From positions 1 through 50,744 of the forward strand of contig NZ_JOHS01000044.1 of the NCBI RefSeq assembly GCF_000725625.1: DNA of 50,744 nt, read 5' to 3'. Both the position numbers and the translations under genes were made by a program. Positions 1 through 7,864 of the stretch are shown one piece after another (the first letter of the stretch is position 1; each line of letters opens with the position of its first letter). Origin of the DNA: Streptomyces sp. NRRL F-6676 (GTDB taxonomy: Bacteria; Actinomycetota; Actinomycetes; Streptomycetales; Streptomycetaceae). The notes beneath the pieces were generated by a model that was not told where the DNA came from, searched no databases, and saw nothing but the letters and a program-made list of their open reading frames with translations.

Positions 1-2148
1 GATGAGGCGGGGGGTGGTGGGGTGCGTGGGGGCGGGTTCCTGTGGCGCGGGGGTGGGGGGCTGCGGTGCGGGGGTGGGCATGCGGCTGCCGGTCGGGCCC
101 GTCGTGGGGGTGGGCGTGCGGTCCGGCGGCTGCGGCGGGGCCGGGGGGCCGGGGGGCTGCGGGCCCGTGCTCGCCGCCGCCGACAGGGCCTCCGCCAGAC
201 CGCCGAGTTCCACGTGGACCACCAGGACCGGCTTCGCGGGGGCCTCGGTCGCCGCGGAGCGCAGCGCCTCGGCCAGCGCGGCGTCCGCCGCCGCGCGCTC
301 TCCCACCGCCGGGATCGCCGTGACGACCACGGCGTCGCACGCGGGGTCGGCCAGCGCGCGGGTCAGCGCGACGTGGAAGTCGTCCGCGCTCGCGCCCGTC
401 GTCAGGTCCAGCGGCGGCAGCGGGCGCAGCCCCTCGGCCAGGCACGCGTCGTACGTCAGCAGCCCCAGTGACTCGGAGTTGCCGAGGATGGCCACCCGGG
501 GCCCGGCCGGGAGCGGCTGCCGGGCGAGCAGCAGGCCCGCGTCGACCAGTTCGGTGATGGTGTCGACCCGGATGACCCCGGCCTGCCGCAGCAGCGCGGA
601 GACGGTGGCGTGCGGCAGCCGGGTGCCCCGTACGGCGTGCCCCGTCGGGGTGCCGCCGTGCCGGGCGCCCTGGACGACGACCAGGGGCTTGACCGCGGCG
701 GTGCGGCGGGCGAGCCGGGTGAACTTGCGGGGGTTGCCGATGGTCTCCAGGTACATGAGGGCGACGTCGGTGTCCGGGTCGTCGTACCAGTACTGGAGCA
801 CATCGTTGCCGGAGACGTCCGCGCGGTTGCCGGCGGAGACAAACGTCGAAACACCCGTAACGCCGGCAACACCCGTAACGCCAGTGACGCCGGTGACTCC
901 GGTAACCCCAGACGCACCCTCCGCACCCTCCGCGCCCTGCTCGGCCTTCCCGCCGGACACGTCCGTCACCCCGGTGGCCCCGGTGACCCCGCCGCCGCGC
1001 CGGTGCAGCCGGGCGAGCAGGGCGATGCCGATGGCGCCGGACTGGGCGAACATGCCGATCCGGCCGGGGCGCGGCATCTCGGGCGCGAGGGAGGCGTTGA
1101 GCCGGACCGCGGGCGCGGTGTTGACGATCCCGAAGGCGTTCGGCCCGACGATGCGCATGCCGTACGTCCGCGCCTGGCGCACCAGCGCGCGCTGGCGTTC
1201 GCGACCCTCCGCGCCGCTCTCGGCGTACCCGGCGGAGAGGACGACGAGGCCCTGCACGCCGTGCTCCCCGCACTCGGCGACCACCTCGGGGACCCGTTCG
1301 GCGGAGACGGCGACGACGGCGAGGTCGACCGGGCCGTCGATCTCGCGCACGGAGCGGTGCGCGGGCACTCCGTCGATGTCCTCGAGGTCATCGGCGAACG
1401 CCTTGTTGACCGCGTGCAGCCGGCCGGTGAACCCGGCGTCCCTGAGGTTGCCGAGCACGCTGCGGCCCACTCCGCCGGGTGCCCGGCCGACGCCGACGAC
1501 AGCGACCGAGCCGGGGGCGAGCAGCCGGTGCACGGAGCGTGCCTCGGCGCGCTGTTCCCGGGCTCGCTGCACGGCCAGCGAGCGGTCCGTCGGCTCCAGG
1601 TCGAACTCCAGTCGGACGACGCCGTCCTCGAAGCTGCGCTTCTGGGTGTATCCAGCGTCCGTGAACACCTTGATCATCTTGGTGTTGGCGGGCAGTACCT
1701 CGGCGGCGAAGCGGCGGATGCCGCGCTCGCGGGCGACGGCCGCGACGTGTTCCAGGAGCGCGGAGGCGACGCCCCTCCCCTGGTGCGCGTCCTGCACGAG
1801 GAAGGCGACCTCGGCCTCGTCGGCCGGGCCGGTGGCGGGCAGGCCGTCGGCGTCGATGCGGTCGTACCGTACGGTGGCGATGAACTCGCCGCCGACCGTG
1901 GCCGCGAGCCCCACCCGGTCCACGAAGTCGTGGTGCGTGAAGCGGTGGACGTCCTTGGCGGACAGCCGCGGGTACGGCGCGAAGAAGCGGTAGTACTTCG
2001 ACTCGTCGGACACCTGTTCGTAGAAGCTGACGAGGCGCTCGGCGTCGTCGGCCGTGATGGGCCGGATCCGCGCGGTGCCGCCGTCGCGCAGCACCACGTC
2101 GGCCTCCCAGTGGGCGGGGTACTCGTGCCGGTCCGACGGGATCTGCAT
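1..2148 (-). CDS. GNAT N-acetyltransferase fused to NDP-forming acyl-CoA synthetase-like domains (Pat-type protein acetyltransferase), 3' end outside window
   Basis: The frame is open for 716 codons from an ATG at 2148 and runs off the left edge, so the C-terminus is missing. Residues about 20-180 form a GNAT domain with the acetyl-CoA loop QGRGVA at 123-128. They are followed by a CoA-binding Rossmann domain (SVAVVGVGRAPGGVGRS) and succinyl-CoA-ligase-like domains (VVGPNAFG, FAQSGAIGIALL, FVSAGNRADVSGND). This GNAT-first order is the arrangement described for Streptomyces PatA-type lysine acetyltransferases, in which the synthetase part is regulatory. That makes protein (for example acyl-CoA synthetase) acetylation the probable role, by inference. 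Oddity: a collagen-like Gly-X-Y insert sits at residues about 387-433, just before FVSAGN. The gene is divergent from ptsH. No strong ribosome-binding site precedes the chosen ATG. Confidence 0.85.
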   Translation of the reverse strand, partial: MQIPSDRHEYPAHWEADVVLRDGGTARIRPITADDAERLVSFYEQVSDESKYYRFFAPYPRLSAKDVHRFTHHDFVDRVGLAATVGGEFIATVRYDRIDADGLPATGPADEAEVAFLVQDAHQGRGVASALLEHVAAVARERGIRRFAAEVLPANTKMIKVFTDAGYTQKRSFEDGVVRLEFDLEPTDRSLAVQRAREQRAEARSVHRLLAPGSVAVVGVGRAPGGVGRSVLGNLRDAGFTGRLHAVNKAFADDLEDIDGVPAHRSVREIDGPVDLAVVAVSAERVPEVVAECGEHGVQGLVVLSAGYAESGAEGRERQRALVRQARTYGMRIVGPNAFGIVNTAPAVRLNASLAPEMPRPGRIGMFAQSGAIGIALLARLHRRGGGVTGATGVTDVSGGKAEQGAEGAEGASGVTGVTGVTGVTGVAGVTGVSTFVSAGNRADVSGNDVLQYWYDDPDTDVALMYLETIGNPRKFTRLARRTAAVKPLVVVQGARHGGTPTGHAVRGTRLPHATVSALLRQAGVIRVDTITELVDAGLLLARQPLPAGPRVAILGNSESLGLLTYDACLAEGLRPLPPLDLTTGASADDFHVALTRALADPACDAVVVTAIPAVGERAAADAALAEALRSAATEAPAKPVLVVHVELGGLAEALSAAASTGPQPPGPPAPPQPPDRTPTPTTGPTGSRMPTPAPQPPTPAPQEPAPTHPTTPRLI
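850..990 (-). repeat. Collagen-like Gly-X-Y coding repeat inside the acetyltransferase gene
   Basis: Read on the minus strand in the gene's frame, this stretch encodes about 16 consecutive triplets, nearly all starting with Gly (GVT GAT GVT DVS GGK AEQ GAE GAE GAS GVT GVT GVT GVT GVA GVT GVS). It interrupts the conserved synthetase core between RRG and STFVSAGN. The GVT codons vary (GGC/GGT/GGG/GGA, GTC/GTT, ACC/ACG/ACT), so this is not a very fresh nucleotide expansion. Confidence 0.85.
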
Positions 2149-2226
2149 GGGGCCCAGCGTACGGCGCGGGTCCGACACCGGCGTCCGCCGGAACCGACCG
2201 CACACCCGGGAGCGGCGTTGTGGAAC

Positions 2227-2242
2227 ACTGGTCTAGACAACC
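2227..2242 (+). promoter_or_regulatory. DasR operator (dre site) upstream of ptsH
   Basis: The 16-mer ACTGGTCTAGACAACC lies 27 bases before the ptsH ATG. It matches 14 of 16 positions of the dre consensus ACTGGTCTAGACCACT. DasR, the GntR-type repressor relieved by glucosamine-6-phosphate, is established to control pts genes in Streptomyces. A site here would couple HPr supply to N-acetylglucosamine status. Confidence 0.8.
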
Positions 2243-2268
2243 TGGCACACCTGAAGGGCAGCATCACC

Positions 2269-2550
2269 ATGGCTGAGCGCCGCGTCAACATCGGCTGGGC
2301 CGAGGGCCTCCACGCCCGCCCCGCCTCCATCTTCGTCCGGGCGGCCACGGCCTCCGGCGTCCCCGTGACGATCGCCAAGGCGGGCAGCGCGCCCGTCAAC
2401 GCCGGCTCGATGCTGGCCGTACTCGGCCTGGGCGTCCAGGGCGGCGAGGAGGTCGTCCTCGCCTCCGACGCCGAGGGCGCGGACGCGGCCCTCGACCGCC
2501 TGGCCAAGCTGGTCGCCGACGGCCTGGAGGAACTGCCGGAGACGGTCTGA
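2269..2550 (+). CDS. ptsH: Phosphocarrier protein HPr of the phosphotransferase system
   Basis: A 93-residue cytoplasmic HPr. It accepts phosphate from EI~P and passes it to EIIA components. The active-site signature GLHARPA places the phosphorylated histidine at His15. The regulatory-serine segment AGSMLAVLGLG places Ser47, as in other actinobacterial HPr proteins. Full length for the family. The ATG at 2269 is preceded by AAGGG about 11 bases upstream. The dre site just upstream indicates DasR control, and a strong hairpin follows the stop codon, so the gene is probably monocistronic. It is divergent from the acetyltransferase gene and convergent with the GntR gene. Confidence 0.96.
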   Translation: MAERRVNIGWAEGLHARPASIFVRAATASGVPVTIAKAGSAPVNAGSMLAVLGLGVQGGEEVVLASDAEGADAALDRLAKLVADGLEELPETV

Positions 2551-2596
2551 GCCGTCCGGGACCGGTCCGCGCCGGCGGATCCTCGCGGTACGGCGG

Positions 2597-2640
2597 AGCC
2601 GCGTCGCCCCTTCGGGACGGCGCGGCTCTCTTTCTTTTCC
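2597..2640 (+). terminator. Rho-independent-type terminator after ptsH
   Basis: An inverted repeat with arms GAGCCGCG...CGCGGCTC and an intervening TTCG-type loop (gccccTTCGggac) is followed by a T-rich tract ending in TTTCTTTTC. Confidence 0.85.
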
Positions 2641-2798
2641 AGCACCGTTCAATTCACGGGCGCGGCGCACAGGAAACCAGGCGCGGACGAAAATACAACT
2701 CCGGCGCGGGCGCACATGAATACGAGCAGCGCAAAGAGGCGCGAGGACCAAGAGGGCCGCTTCCGCGTATTCACTCTCCTTTGTATACGGCAGCCCTG

Positions 2799-3485
2799 TT
2801 AATTCCGTGGGCCAGCGATGTTTACGGCTTGTTGCGGAGCGCTCACATCCGTGTTCGTGGTGGCGGGGCGCAGGCGGTGGGTGGTGGTCGTCCGTTCGGT
2901 GTGCTGTGCGGCGAGGGTGTGGGCGCGGGCGTCGTCGCCGCGGGCGATCGCGTCGACGATGCCGCCGTGCTCCGCCCAGTCCGCCACGGGGTCGGCCGGC
3001 GTGCCGGCGACGTACATCCATGCGATCTTGTGCCGCAGCTGGGCCAGCGTGGTGCTCAGCGCCGGGCTCCCGGCGGCCTGCGCGAGCGTGTCGTGGAACC
3101 AGCCGTCCAGGGAGCGCAGTTCGTCGCTGCTGCCCTGGCCGGCCCGCTCCCGGCCGAGCCTGACCAGGCCGCGCAGCACCTTCAGATGGGCCTCGGTGCG
3201 CCGCTGGGCGGCCCGGGCGGCGCCGAGCGGTTCCAGCAGGACGTGCATCTCCAGCAGGTCGGCGGCCTCCTGCCCGGTGGGCTCGGCCACGCACGCGCCC
3301 GCGTGCCGACGGGTGACGACGAAGCCCTCGGCCTCCAGCGTGCGCAGCGCCTCGCGCACGGGGACGCGGGAGACGCCGTAGCGGCGGGCGAGGACCTCCT
3401 CGGTGAGCCGGCTGCCGCGTGGGTGGACGCCGGCGACGATGTCCTCACGGATCGCCGCGCATACCGAGTGCGCCGGAATACGCAT
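2799..3485 (-). CDS. GntR-family (FadR/FCD subfamily) transcriptional regulator
   Basis: 228 residues. The N-terminal winged helix-turn-helix (about 8-70) carries the GntR signature LTEEVLARRYGVSRVPVREALRTLEAEGFV. It is followed by an all-helical FCD ligand-binding domain (LLEMHVLLEPLGAARAA, then FHDTLAQAAGSPAL). FCD-type regulators usually bind organic acids or related metabolites through a metal site; the effector cannot be read here. The C-terminal ~20 residues are Thr/Ala-rich and probably disordered. It lies alone between the ptsH terminator and the M23 gene. Its nearness to ptsH does not make it DasR, which belongs to the HutC subfamily. Confidence 0.88.
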   Translation of the reverse strand: MRIPAHSVCAAIREDIVAGVHPRGSRLTEEVLARRYGVSRVPVREALRTLEAEGFVVTRRHAGACVAEPTGQEAADLLEMHVLLEPLGAARAAQRRTEAHLKVLRGLVRLGRERAGQGSSDELRSLDGWFHDTLAQAAGSPALSTTLAQLRHKIAWMYVAGTPADPVADWAEHGGIVDAIARGDDARAHTLAAQHTERTTTTHRLRPATTNTDVSAPQQAVNIAGPRN

Positions 3486-3640
3486 GTCCGACCTCCGCCT
3501 CGATTTCCGTGCGAAGCGCCGTCGGCCGGCGCATTGCCCGACCGACTCTATTGCAGCGGAGAGGGATTTCCGACGGCGGGCCGGAATTCATGGTTCTTTT
3601 TTGGACAACGGCCGGGACGAAATGACCGCACGGAACGAGA

Positions 3641-3669
3641 ACGGCCCCGGCTTCGGGAGCCGGGGCCGT
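3641..3669 (-). terminator. Hairpin terminator downstream of the M23 peptidase gene
   Basis: Perfect inverted repeat ACGGCCCCGGC / GCCGGGGCCGT with a short TTCGGGA loop, located 56 bases past the M23 stop codon on the minus strand. Confidence 0.8.
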
Positions 3670-3724
3670 CGACGACGGGTCGGGGGAACGTCGGTCGGTG
3701 CGCGGGTACGCCGACGCGGGTGCG

Positions 3725-4483
3725 TCAGACGTTGACGCCGTGGGCGCGCAGGTACGCCACCGGGTCGATGTCGGAGCCGTACTCCGGGCTCGTACGGGCC
3801 TCGAAGTGCAGATGCGGGCCTGTGACGTTGCCGGTCGCGCCGGACAGGGCGATCTGCTGCCCGGGGGTGACCTGCTGGCCCACCGTGACGCCGATGGACG
3901 ACAGGTGGCCGTACTGGGTGTAGGTGCCGTCGGTCATCTTGATGACGATCTGGTTGCCGTAGGCCCCGCCCCAGCCGGTCTCCACGACCGTGCCGGAGCC
4001 GACGGCGTGCACGGAGGTGCCGGTGGCGGCGTGGAAGTCGATGCCGGTGTGGCTGCCGGAGGACCACAGGGAGCTGCTGGCCTGGTAGCCGGTGGAGACG
4101 TAGGAGCCCGAGATCGGCGCGACGAAGGCGTTGAGCCGCTTGCGGTCGGACTCACGGGCGGCGCGCTCCTTGGCGTCGCGGGCCCGCTTCGCCTGCGCGG
4201 CGGCCTCCTTGCGCGCGGCCTCCTCGGCGGCCCTGCGCGCGGCCGCCTTCTCCTGGGCGAGGGCCTGGGCGTCGATCCGCGCGGCGACGCTCTCGCCGAT
4301 GCCGGCGGCCCGCAGGAGCCCGGTCTGGTCGACAGAGGCGGCGGGCTCCGCGGCGAACGCGGGGGCGGCCAGGGTGCCGACGACGCCGGTGGTGGCGAGC
4401 GCCGCGACGCCCACGGCGCCGGTCGTCGTACGCTTCGTGCGCTCGGCACGGCGGTGCTTCCCGGGGGCGCGGGTGAACGCCAT
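3725..4483 (-). CDS. Secreted M23 (LytM-type) zinc metallopeptidase
   Basis: 252 residues. A basic N-terminus and hydrophobic stretch (about 22-44, ending AFAAEP) form a signal peptide. A long Ala/Glu/Lys-rich coiled coil follows (about 70-118). The C-terminal M23 domain has zinc ligands in HTGID (His145, Asp149) and HLHFE (His224, His226). LytM enzymes cleave peptide cross-links of peptidoglycan, so a role in wall remodelling during growth or germination is likely. The long 5' leader contains a ydaO/c-di-AMP riboswitch, tying expression to osmotic and developmental signalling as known for other Streptomyces wall hydrolases. Confidence 0.93.
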   Translation of the reverse strand: MAFTRAPGKHRRAERTKRTTTGAVGVAALATTGVVGTLAAPAFAAEPAASVDQTGLLRAAGIGESVAARIDAQALAQEKAAARRAAEEAARKEAAAQAKRARDAKERAARESDRKRLNAFVAPISGSYVSTGYQASSSLWSSGSHTGIDFHAATGTSVHAVGSGTVVETGWGGAYGNQIVIKMTDGTYTQYGHLSSIGVTVGQQVTPGQQIALSGATGNVTGPHLHFEARTSPEYGSDIDPVAYLRAHGVNV

Positions 4484-4504
4484 GAAGAGGGTCGTCCTTT
4501 CCTT

Positions 4505-4640
4505 CCTTCTCGCCTACCGGGTTAGCTGACGGGTTCGGAGCAGGAAGGTCTCCTACGGACACCCTGTGGGGGGCGTCCGATTCACCCCAGGGACGTGGGT
4601 CCCCGGCTCCCCTGGCTCACGCCGTACGGGGACTCGGCGA
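4505..4640 (-). ncRNA. ydaO-type c-di-AMP riboswitch leader of the M23 peptidase gene
   Basis: The minus strand carries the conserved core elements of the ydaO/yuaA aptamer: GGGGTGAATCGG (around 4571-4590), GAGACCTTCCTGCTCC, and GAACCCGTCAGC followed by TAACCCGGTAGGCG (4511-4537). An AAGGAAAGGA Shine-Dalgarno-rich stretch follows directly before the M23 start. This aptamer is established upstream of Streptomyces cell-wall hydrolases such as rpfA. The 5' boundary given is approximate. Confidence 0.9.
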
Positions 4641-4692
4641 TGACTGTCCGCTGCCGCGGATGCGGCGCGCTGCCTGACGGACAGCCGGGAAG

Positions 4693-4722
4693 ACGCTAAG
4701 CGGGCGCCGTTTCAACGGGCAA
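4693..4722 (-). promoter_or_regulatory. Candidate vegetative promoter for the riboswitch-M23 transcript
   Basis: On the minus strand TTGCCC (4722-4717) and TAGCGT (4698-4693) are separated by 18 bases, a good fit to the HrdB-type TTGnnn / TAnnnT pattern. It would start a leader of about 200 bases that includes the whole riboswitch. Confidence 0.5.
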
Positions 4723-4826
4723 ACGAGGTAACGGTTTTGTTGCGTATCCCACACAGCGGAAGCGCCACCCTCTGTGGCAATACGGACAAACAAGCGCCGC
4801 CGGCGGGCCGAACCGGGGACGCGGAA

Positions 4827-4857
4827 GGCCCTGGTGACGTCCGGCGTCACCAGGGCC
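4827..4857 (-). terminator. Terminator hairpin after the M16 operon
   Basis: 13-bp perfect inverted repeat GGCCCTGGTGACG / CGTCACCAGGGCC with a 5-base loop, 29 bases beyond the stop codon of the second M16 gene on the minus strand. Confidence 0.85.
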
Positions 4858-4885
4858 TCGTCCACGCTGCCGTACGCCGCCCGTG

Positions 4886-6274
4886 CTACTCGGCGGCCAC
4901 CACGGTGACTTCGCCGATCCCCAGGGCGCGTACGGGCTCCGCGATCTGCTCGGCGTCGCCCACGAGGACCGTCACCAGACGGTCCACCGGGAAGGCGTTG
5001 ACGACGGCGGCCGTCGCCTCCACCGTGCCGGTGGCGGCGAGCTGCTGATACAGCGTCGCCTGGTAGTCGTCCGGCAGATGCTGCTCGACCTGGTCGGCGA
5101 GCGAGCCGGCGACGGCGGCCGCGGTCTCGAACTTCAGCGGGGCGACGCCCACCAGGTTCTGCACGGCGACATCGCGCTCGGCGTCGGTCAGCCCCTCGGC
5201 GGCGAGGGTGCGCAGCACCTTCCACAGGTCGTCGAGGGCGGGGCCGGTGTTCGGGGTGTCGACGGAGCCGCTGATGGCGAGCATCGCGGCGCCGCTGCCG
5301 TCGGGCGCGGAGCGCAGCACCTGGCCGAACGCGCGCACACCGTAGGTGTAGCCCTTCTCCTCGCGCAGCACGCGGTCGAGCCGCGAGGTGAGGGTGCCGC
5401 CGAGGCAGTACGTGCCGAGCACCTGGGCGGGCCACACGCGGTCGTGCCGGTCGGCGCCGACGCGGCCGATGAGGAGCTGCGTCTGGACGGCTCCGGGGCG
5501 GTGCACGACGATCACGCGTCCGGTGTCGTCGGCGGTCACCGGCGGCACCGGGCGCGGCTGCCCGGGCGCGCCGGTCCACGCGCCGAGCGTGTCGGCGAGG
5601 AGCGCGTCCAGGTCGACGCCGGTGAGGTCGCCGACGACCACCGCGGTGGTGGTGGCGGGCCGTACGTGCCGCTCGTAGAACGCGCGTACGGCCGCCGAGT
5701 CGATGGCCTCGACGCTCTCCTCGCTGCCCTGACGGGGCCGGGACATGCGGGAGTCGGCCGGGAAGAGCTGCCGGGAGAGCTCCTTGGCGGCGCGGCGGGC
5801 CGGGTTGGCGGTCTCGTGCGGGATCTCGTCGAGCCGGTTGCGCACCAGGCGCTCGATCTCGCCGTCGTCGAACGCGGGGGCGCGCAGCGCGTCGGCGAGC
5901 AGGCCGAGCGCCTTGGCGAGCCGCGAGACGGGCACCTCAAGGGAGAGCCGTACACCGGGGTGGTCGGCGTGCGCGTCGAGGGTGGCGCCGCAGCGCTCCA
6001 GCTCGGCGGCGAACTCCTCCGCGGAGTGCTTGTCGGTGCCCTCGGAGAAGGCGCGCGCCATGATGGTGGCGACGCCCTCCTGGGCCTGCGGTTCGGCCTC
6101 CAGGGGCGCGTCGAGGAGCACCTCGACGGCGACGACCTGCTGGCCGGGGCGGTGGCAGCGCAGCAGCGTCAGGCCGTTGTCCAGGGTGCCGCGTTCGGGG
6201 GCGGGGAACGCCCAGGGCTTCGCCTCGCCGGCCCGGGGCCGCGGGTGGAACTCCATGGTCGCGAGCTCGGTCAC
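4886..6274 (-). CDS. M16 peptidase-family protein without zinc motif (non-catalytic partner)
   Basis: 462 residues. Start chosen at the GTG at 6274, whose GTGA overlaps the stop codon of the upstream M16 gene by 4 bases and so suggests translational coupling. The insulinase/M16 fold is recognisable (EVLLDAPLEAEPQAQEG..., LRLSLEV-like core), but where active members have HxxEH this protein reads EGVATIMARAFSEGT, so it lacks the zinc site. It retains the C-terminal REEKGYTYGVRAF segment, the Arg/Tyr-containing substrate-binding part of M16B proteins. It most likely forms a heterodimer with the catalytic subunit encoded just upstream. Substrate unknown. No signal peptide is seen. Confidence 0.9.
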   Translation of the reverse strand: MTELATMEFHPRPRAGEAKPWAFPAPERGTLDNGLTLLRCHRPGQQVVAVEVLLDAPLEAEPQAQEGVATIMARAFSEGTDKHSAEEFAAELERCGATLDAHADHPGVRLSLEVPVSRLAKALGLLADALRAPAFDDGEIERLVRNRLDEIPHETANPARRAAKELSRQLFPADSRMSRPRQGSEESVEAIDSAAVRAFYERHVRPATTTAVVVGDLTGVDLDALLADTLGAWTGAPGQPRPVPPVTADDTGRVIVVHRPGAVQTQLLIGRVGADRHDRVWPAQVLGTYCLGGTLTSRLDRVLREEKGYTYGVRAFGQVLRSAPDGSGAAMLAISGSVDTPNTGPALDDLWKVLRTLAAEGLTDAERDVAVQNLVGVAPLKFETAAAVAGSLADQVEQHLPDDYQATLYQQLAATGTVEATAAVVNAFPVDRLVTVLVGDAEQIAEPVRALGIGEVTVVAAE

Positions 6275-7638
6275 TTCGCCGACTCCTCGTTCTCGTCGGT
6301 GACTTCGGCGGCTTCGGCGGCCTCGGGCTCCTCGGGCGCGATCGGCTCGTAGACGAGCACGGCCCGGTTGTCGGGCCGCAGCCGGGCCCGGGCGATGTCC
6401 CGGACCTCCTCGGGGGTGACCTCCAGGACGCGCGTGACGGCCGTCAGGGCGAGCTGCGGGTCGCCGAACAGGACGGCGTACCGGCACAGTTCGTCGGCAC
6501 GGCCGGCGACCGTGCCGAGCCGGTCGAGCCACTCGCGCTCCAGCTGCGCCTGGGCGCGCTCCATCTCCTCGGCGGTGGGGCCCTCCTCGGCGAACCGGGC
6601 GAGCTCCTCGTCGACGGCCGCCTCGATGACGGGCACCTCGACGTCACCGGAGGTCTTCACGTCCAGCCAGCCCAGCGAGGGGGCGCCGGCGAGCCGGAGC
6701 AGGCCGAAGCCGGCGGCGACGGCGGTGCGGTCGCGGCGCACCAGACGGTTGAACAGCCGGGAGGACTCGCCGCCGCCGAGCACGGTGAGCGCCAGGTCGG
6801 CCGCGTCGCACGCGCGCGTGCCGTCCTCCGGGAGCCGGTAGGCGGCCATCAACGCGCGCGCGGGGACCTCCTCCTCGACGACCTCGCGGAGCTGCTCCCC
6901 GAGGACGTCGGGCAGCGAGCCGTCGCGCGGGGCGGGCTTGCCGTCGTGCGAGGCGATGGAGCCGAAGTACTTCTCGACCCAGGCGAGCGTCTGCTCCGGG
7001 TCGATGTCGCCGACGATCGACAGGACGGCGTTGTTCGGCGCGTAGTAGGTCCGGAAGAACGCGCGGGCGTCCTCCAGGGTGGCCGCGTCCAGGTCGGCCA
7101 TCGAGCCGATCGGGGTGTGGTGGTAGGGGTGGCCCTCGGGGTAGGCGAGCGCGGTCAGCTTCTCGAACGCGGTGCCGTAGGGGACGTTGTCGTAGCGCTG
7201 GCGGCGCTCGTTCTTGACGACGTCCCGCTGGTTCTCCATGGACTCCTCGTCCAGGGCGGCCAGCAGCGAGCCCATGCGGTCGGCCTCCAGCCAGAGGGCG
7301 AGCTCCAGCTGGTGGGCGGGCATGGTCTCGAAGTAGTTGGTGCGCTCGAAGCTGGTGGTGCCGTTGAGGGAGCCGCCGGCGCCCTGCACCAGTTCGAAGT
7401 GGCCGTTGCCCTTCACCTGGCCGGAGCCCTGGAACATCAGGTGCTCGAAGAGGTGAGCCAGACCGGTACGCCCCTTGACCTCGTGGCGCGAGCCGACGTC
7501 GTACCAGAGGCACACCGCCGCGACCGGGGTCAGGTGGTCCTCGGAGAGCACCACGCGCAGACCGTTGGCCAGGCGGTGCTCACTCGCTGTCAGGCCGCCG
7601 GAGCCTGCCTCGGCTGTGGCCGTGTGACCCATGGGCAT
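6271..7638 (-). CDS. M16 zinc metallopeptidase (catalytic subunit)
   Basis: 455 residues from the ATG at 7638, which has AAGGGA five bases upstream; an in-frame start further upstream adds 21 unlikely residues. The inverted zinc motif HLFEH is at residues 62-66 within RTGLAHLFEHLMFQ. It is followed by the typical GGSLNGTTSFERTNYFETMP segment and the second M16 half. The extreme C-terminus is an acidic Glu/Ala tail (EPEAAEAAEVTDENEESAK). It probably pairs with the zinc-less M16 protein encoded next, with which it overlaps by 4 bases. Mitochondrial-processing-peptidase-like; the native substrate in Streptomyces is not known. Confidence 0.94.
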   Translation of the reverse strand: MPMGHTATAEAGSGGLTASEHRLANGLRVVLSEDHLTPVAAVCLWYDVGSRHEVKGRTGLAHLFEHLMFQGSGQVKGNGHFELVQGAGGSLNGTTSFERTNYFETMPAHQLELALWLEADRMGSLLAALDEESMENQRDVVKNERRQRYDNVPYGTAFEKLTALAYPEGHPYHHTPIGSMADLDAATLEDARAFFRTYYAPNNAVLSIVGDIDPEQTLAWVEKYFGSIASHDGKPAPRDGSLPDVLGEQLREVVEEEVPARALMAAYRLPEDGTRACDAADLALTVLGGGESSRLFNRLVRRDRTAVAAGFGLLRLAGAPSLGWLDVKTSGDVEVPVIEAAVDEELARFAEEGPTAEEMERAQAQLEREWLDRLGTVAGRADELCRYAVLFGDPQLALTAVTRVLEVTPEEVRDIARARLRPDNRAVLVYEPIAPEEPEAAEAAEVTDENEESAK

Positions 7639-7717
7639 GTACGTCCCTTCACTCACGGATGCGGTTGTGACCAACCGCGGAGTTCCTGCCAATCCTGCCA
7701 CTGTATGCGCCGCCCAA

Positions 7718-7832
7718 AGGGGCGCGGGGCTGTGCCGATACGCGGCTCGGCCGCGCGGGCGCGAGCGATCGCGGCGCCCCGTGCGGGGTGCGGGGCTGTG
7801 TCATGTGCGGCTCCGCCGCGCGGGCGCGGCAG
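7718..7832. repeat. Dispersed Streptomyces-type intergenic repeat, two imperfect copies
   Basis: In the 426-base gap between the M16 gene and parC, the block GGGGCGCGGGGCTGTG - (T)GCGGCTCCGCCGCGCGGGCGCG occurs twice (7718-7775 and 7784-7832) with small changes. The same sequence recurs between 13108 and 13228. It can fold into GC-rich hairpins. I see no gene in this gap. Confidence 0.75.
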
Positions 7833-7864
7833 GCCCCCGCCGGCGGCCGGCCGACAACACGCCC

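Noticed and set aside
2..1993. Long open frame on the plus strand opposite the acetyltransferase gene
   Set aside because: The minus strand in the opposing frame gives clear GNAT and acyl-CoA-synthetase motifs; the plus frame encodes Arg/Ser/Pro-rich noise, the usual antisense shadow of high-GC coding DNA.
2799..3485. Naming the GntR gene near ptsH as dasR
   Set aside because: It has an FCD (FadR-type) C-terminal domain, whereas DasR is a HutC-type regulator with a UTRA domain, so only the operator, not this protein, relates to DasR.
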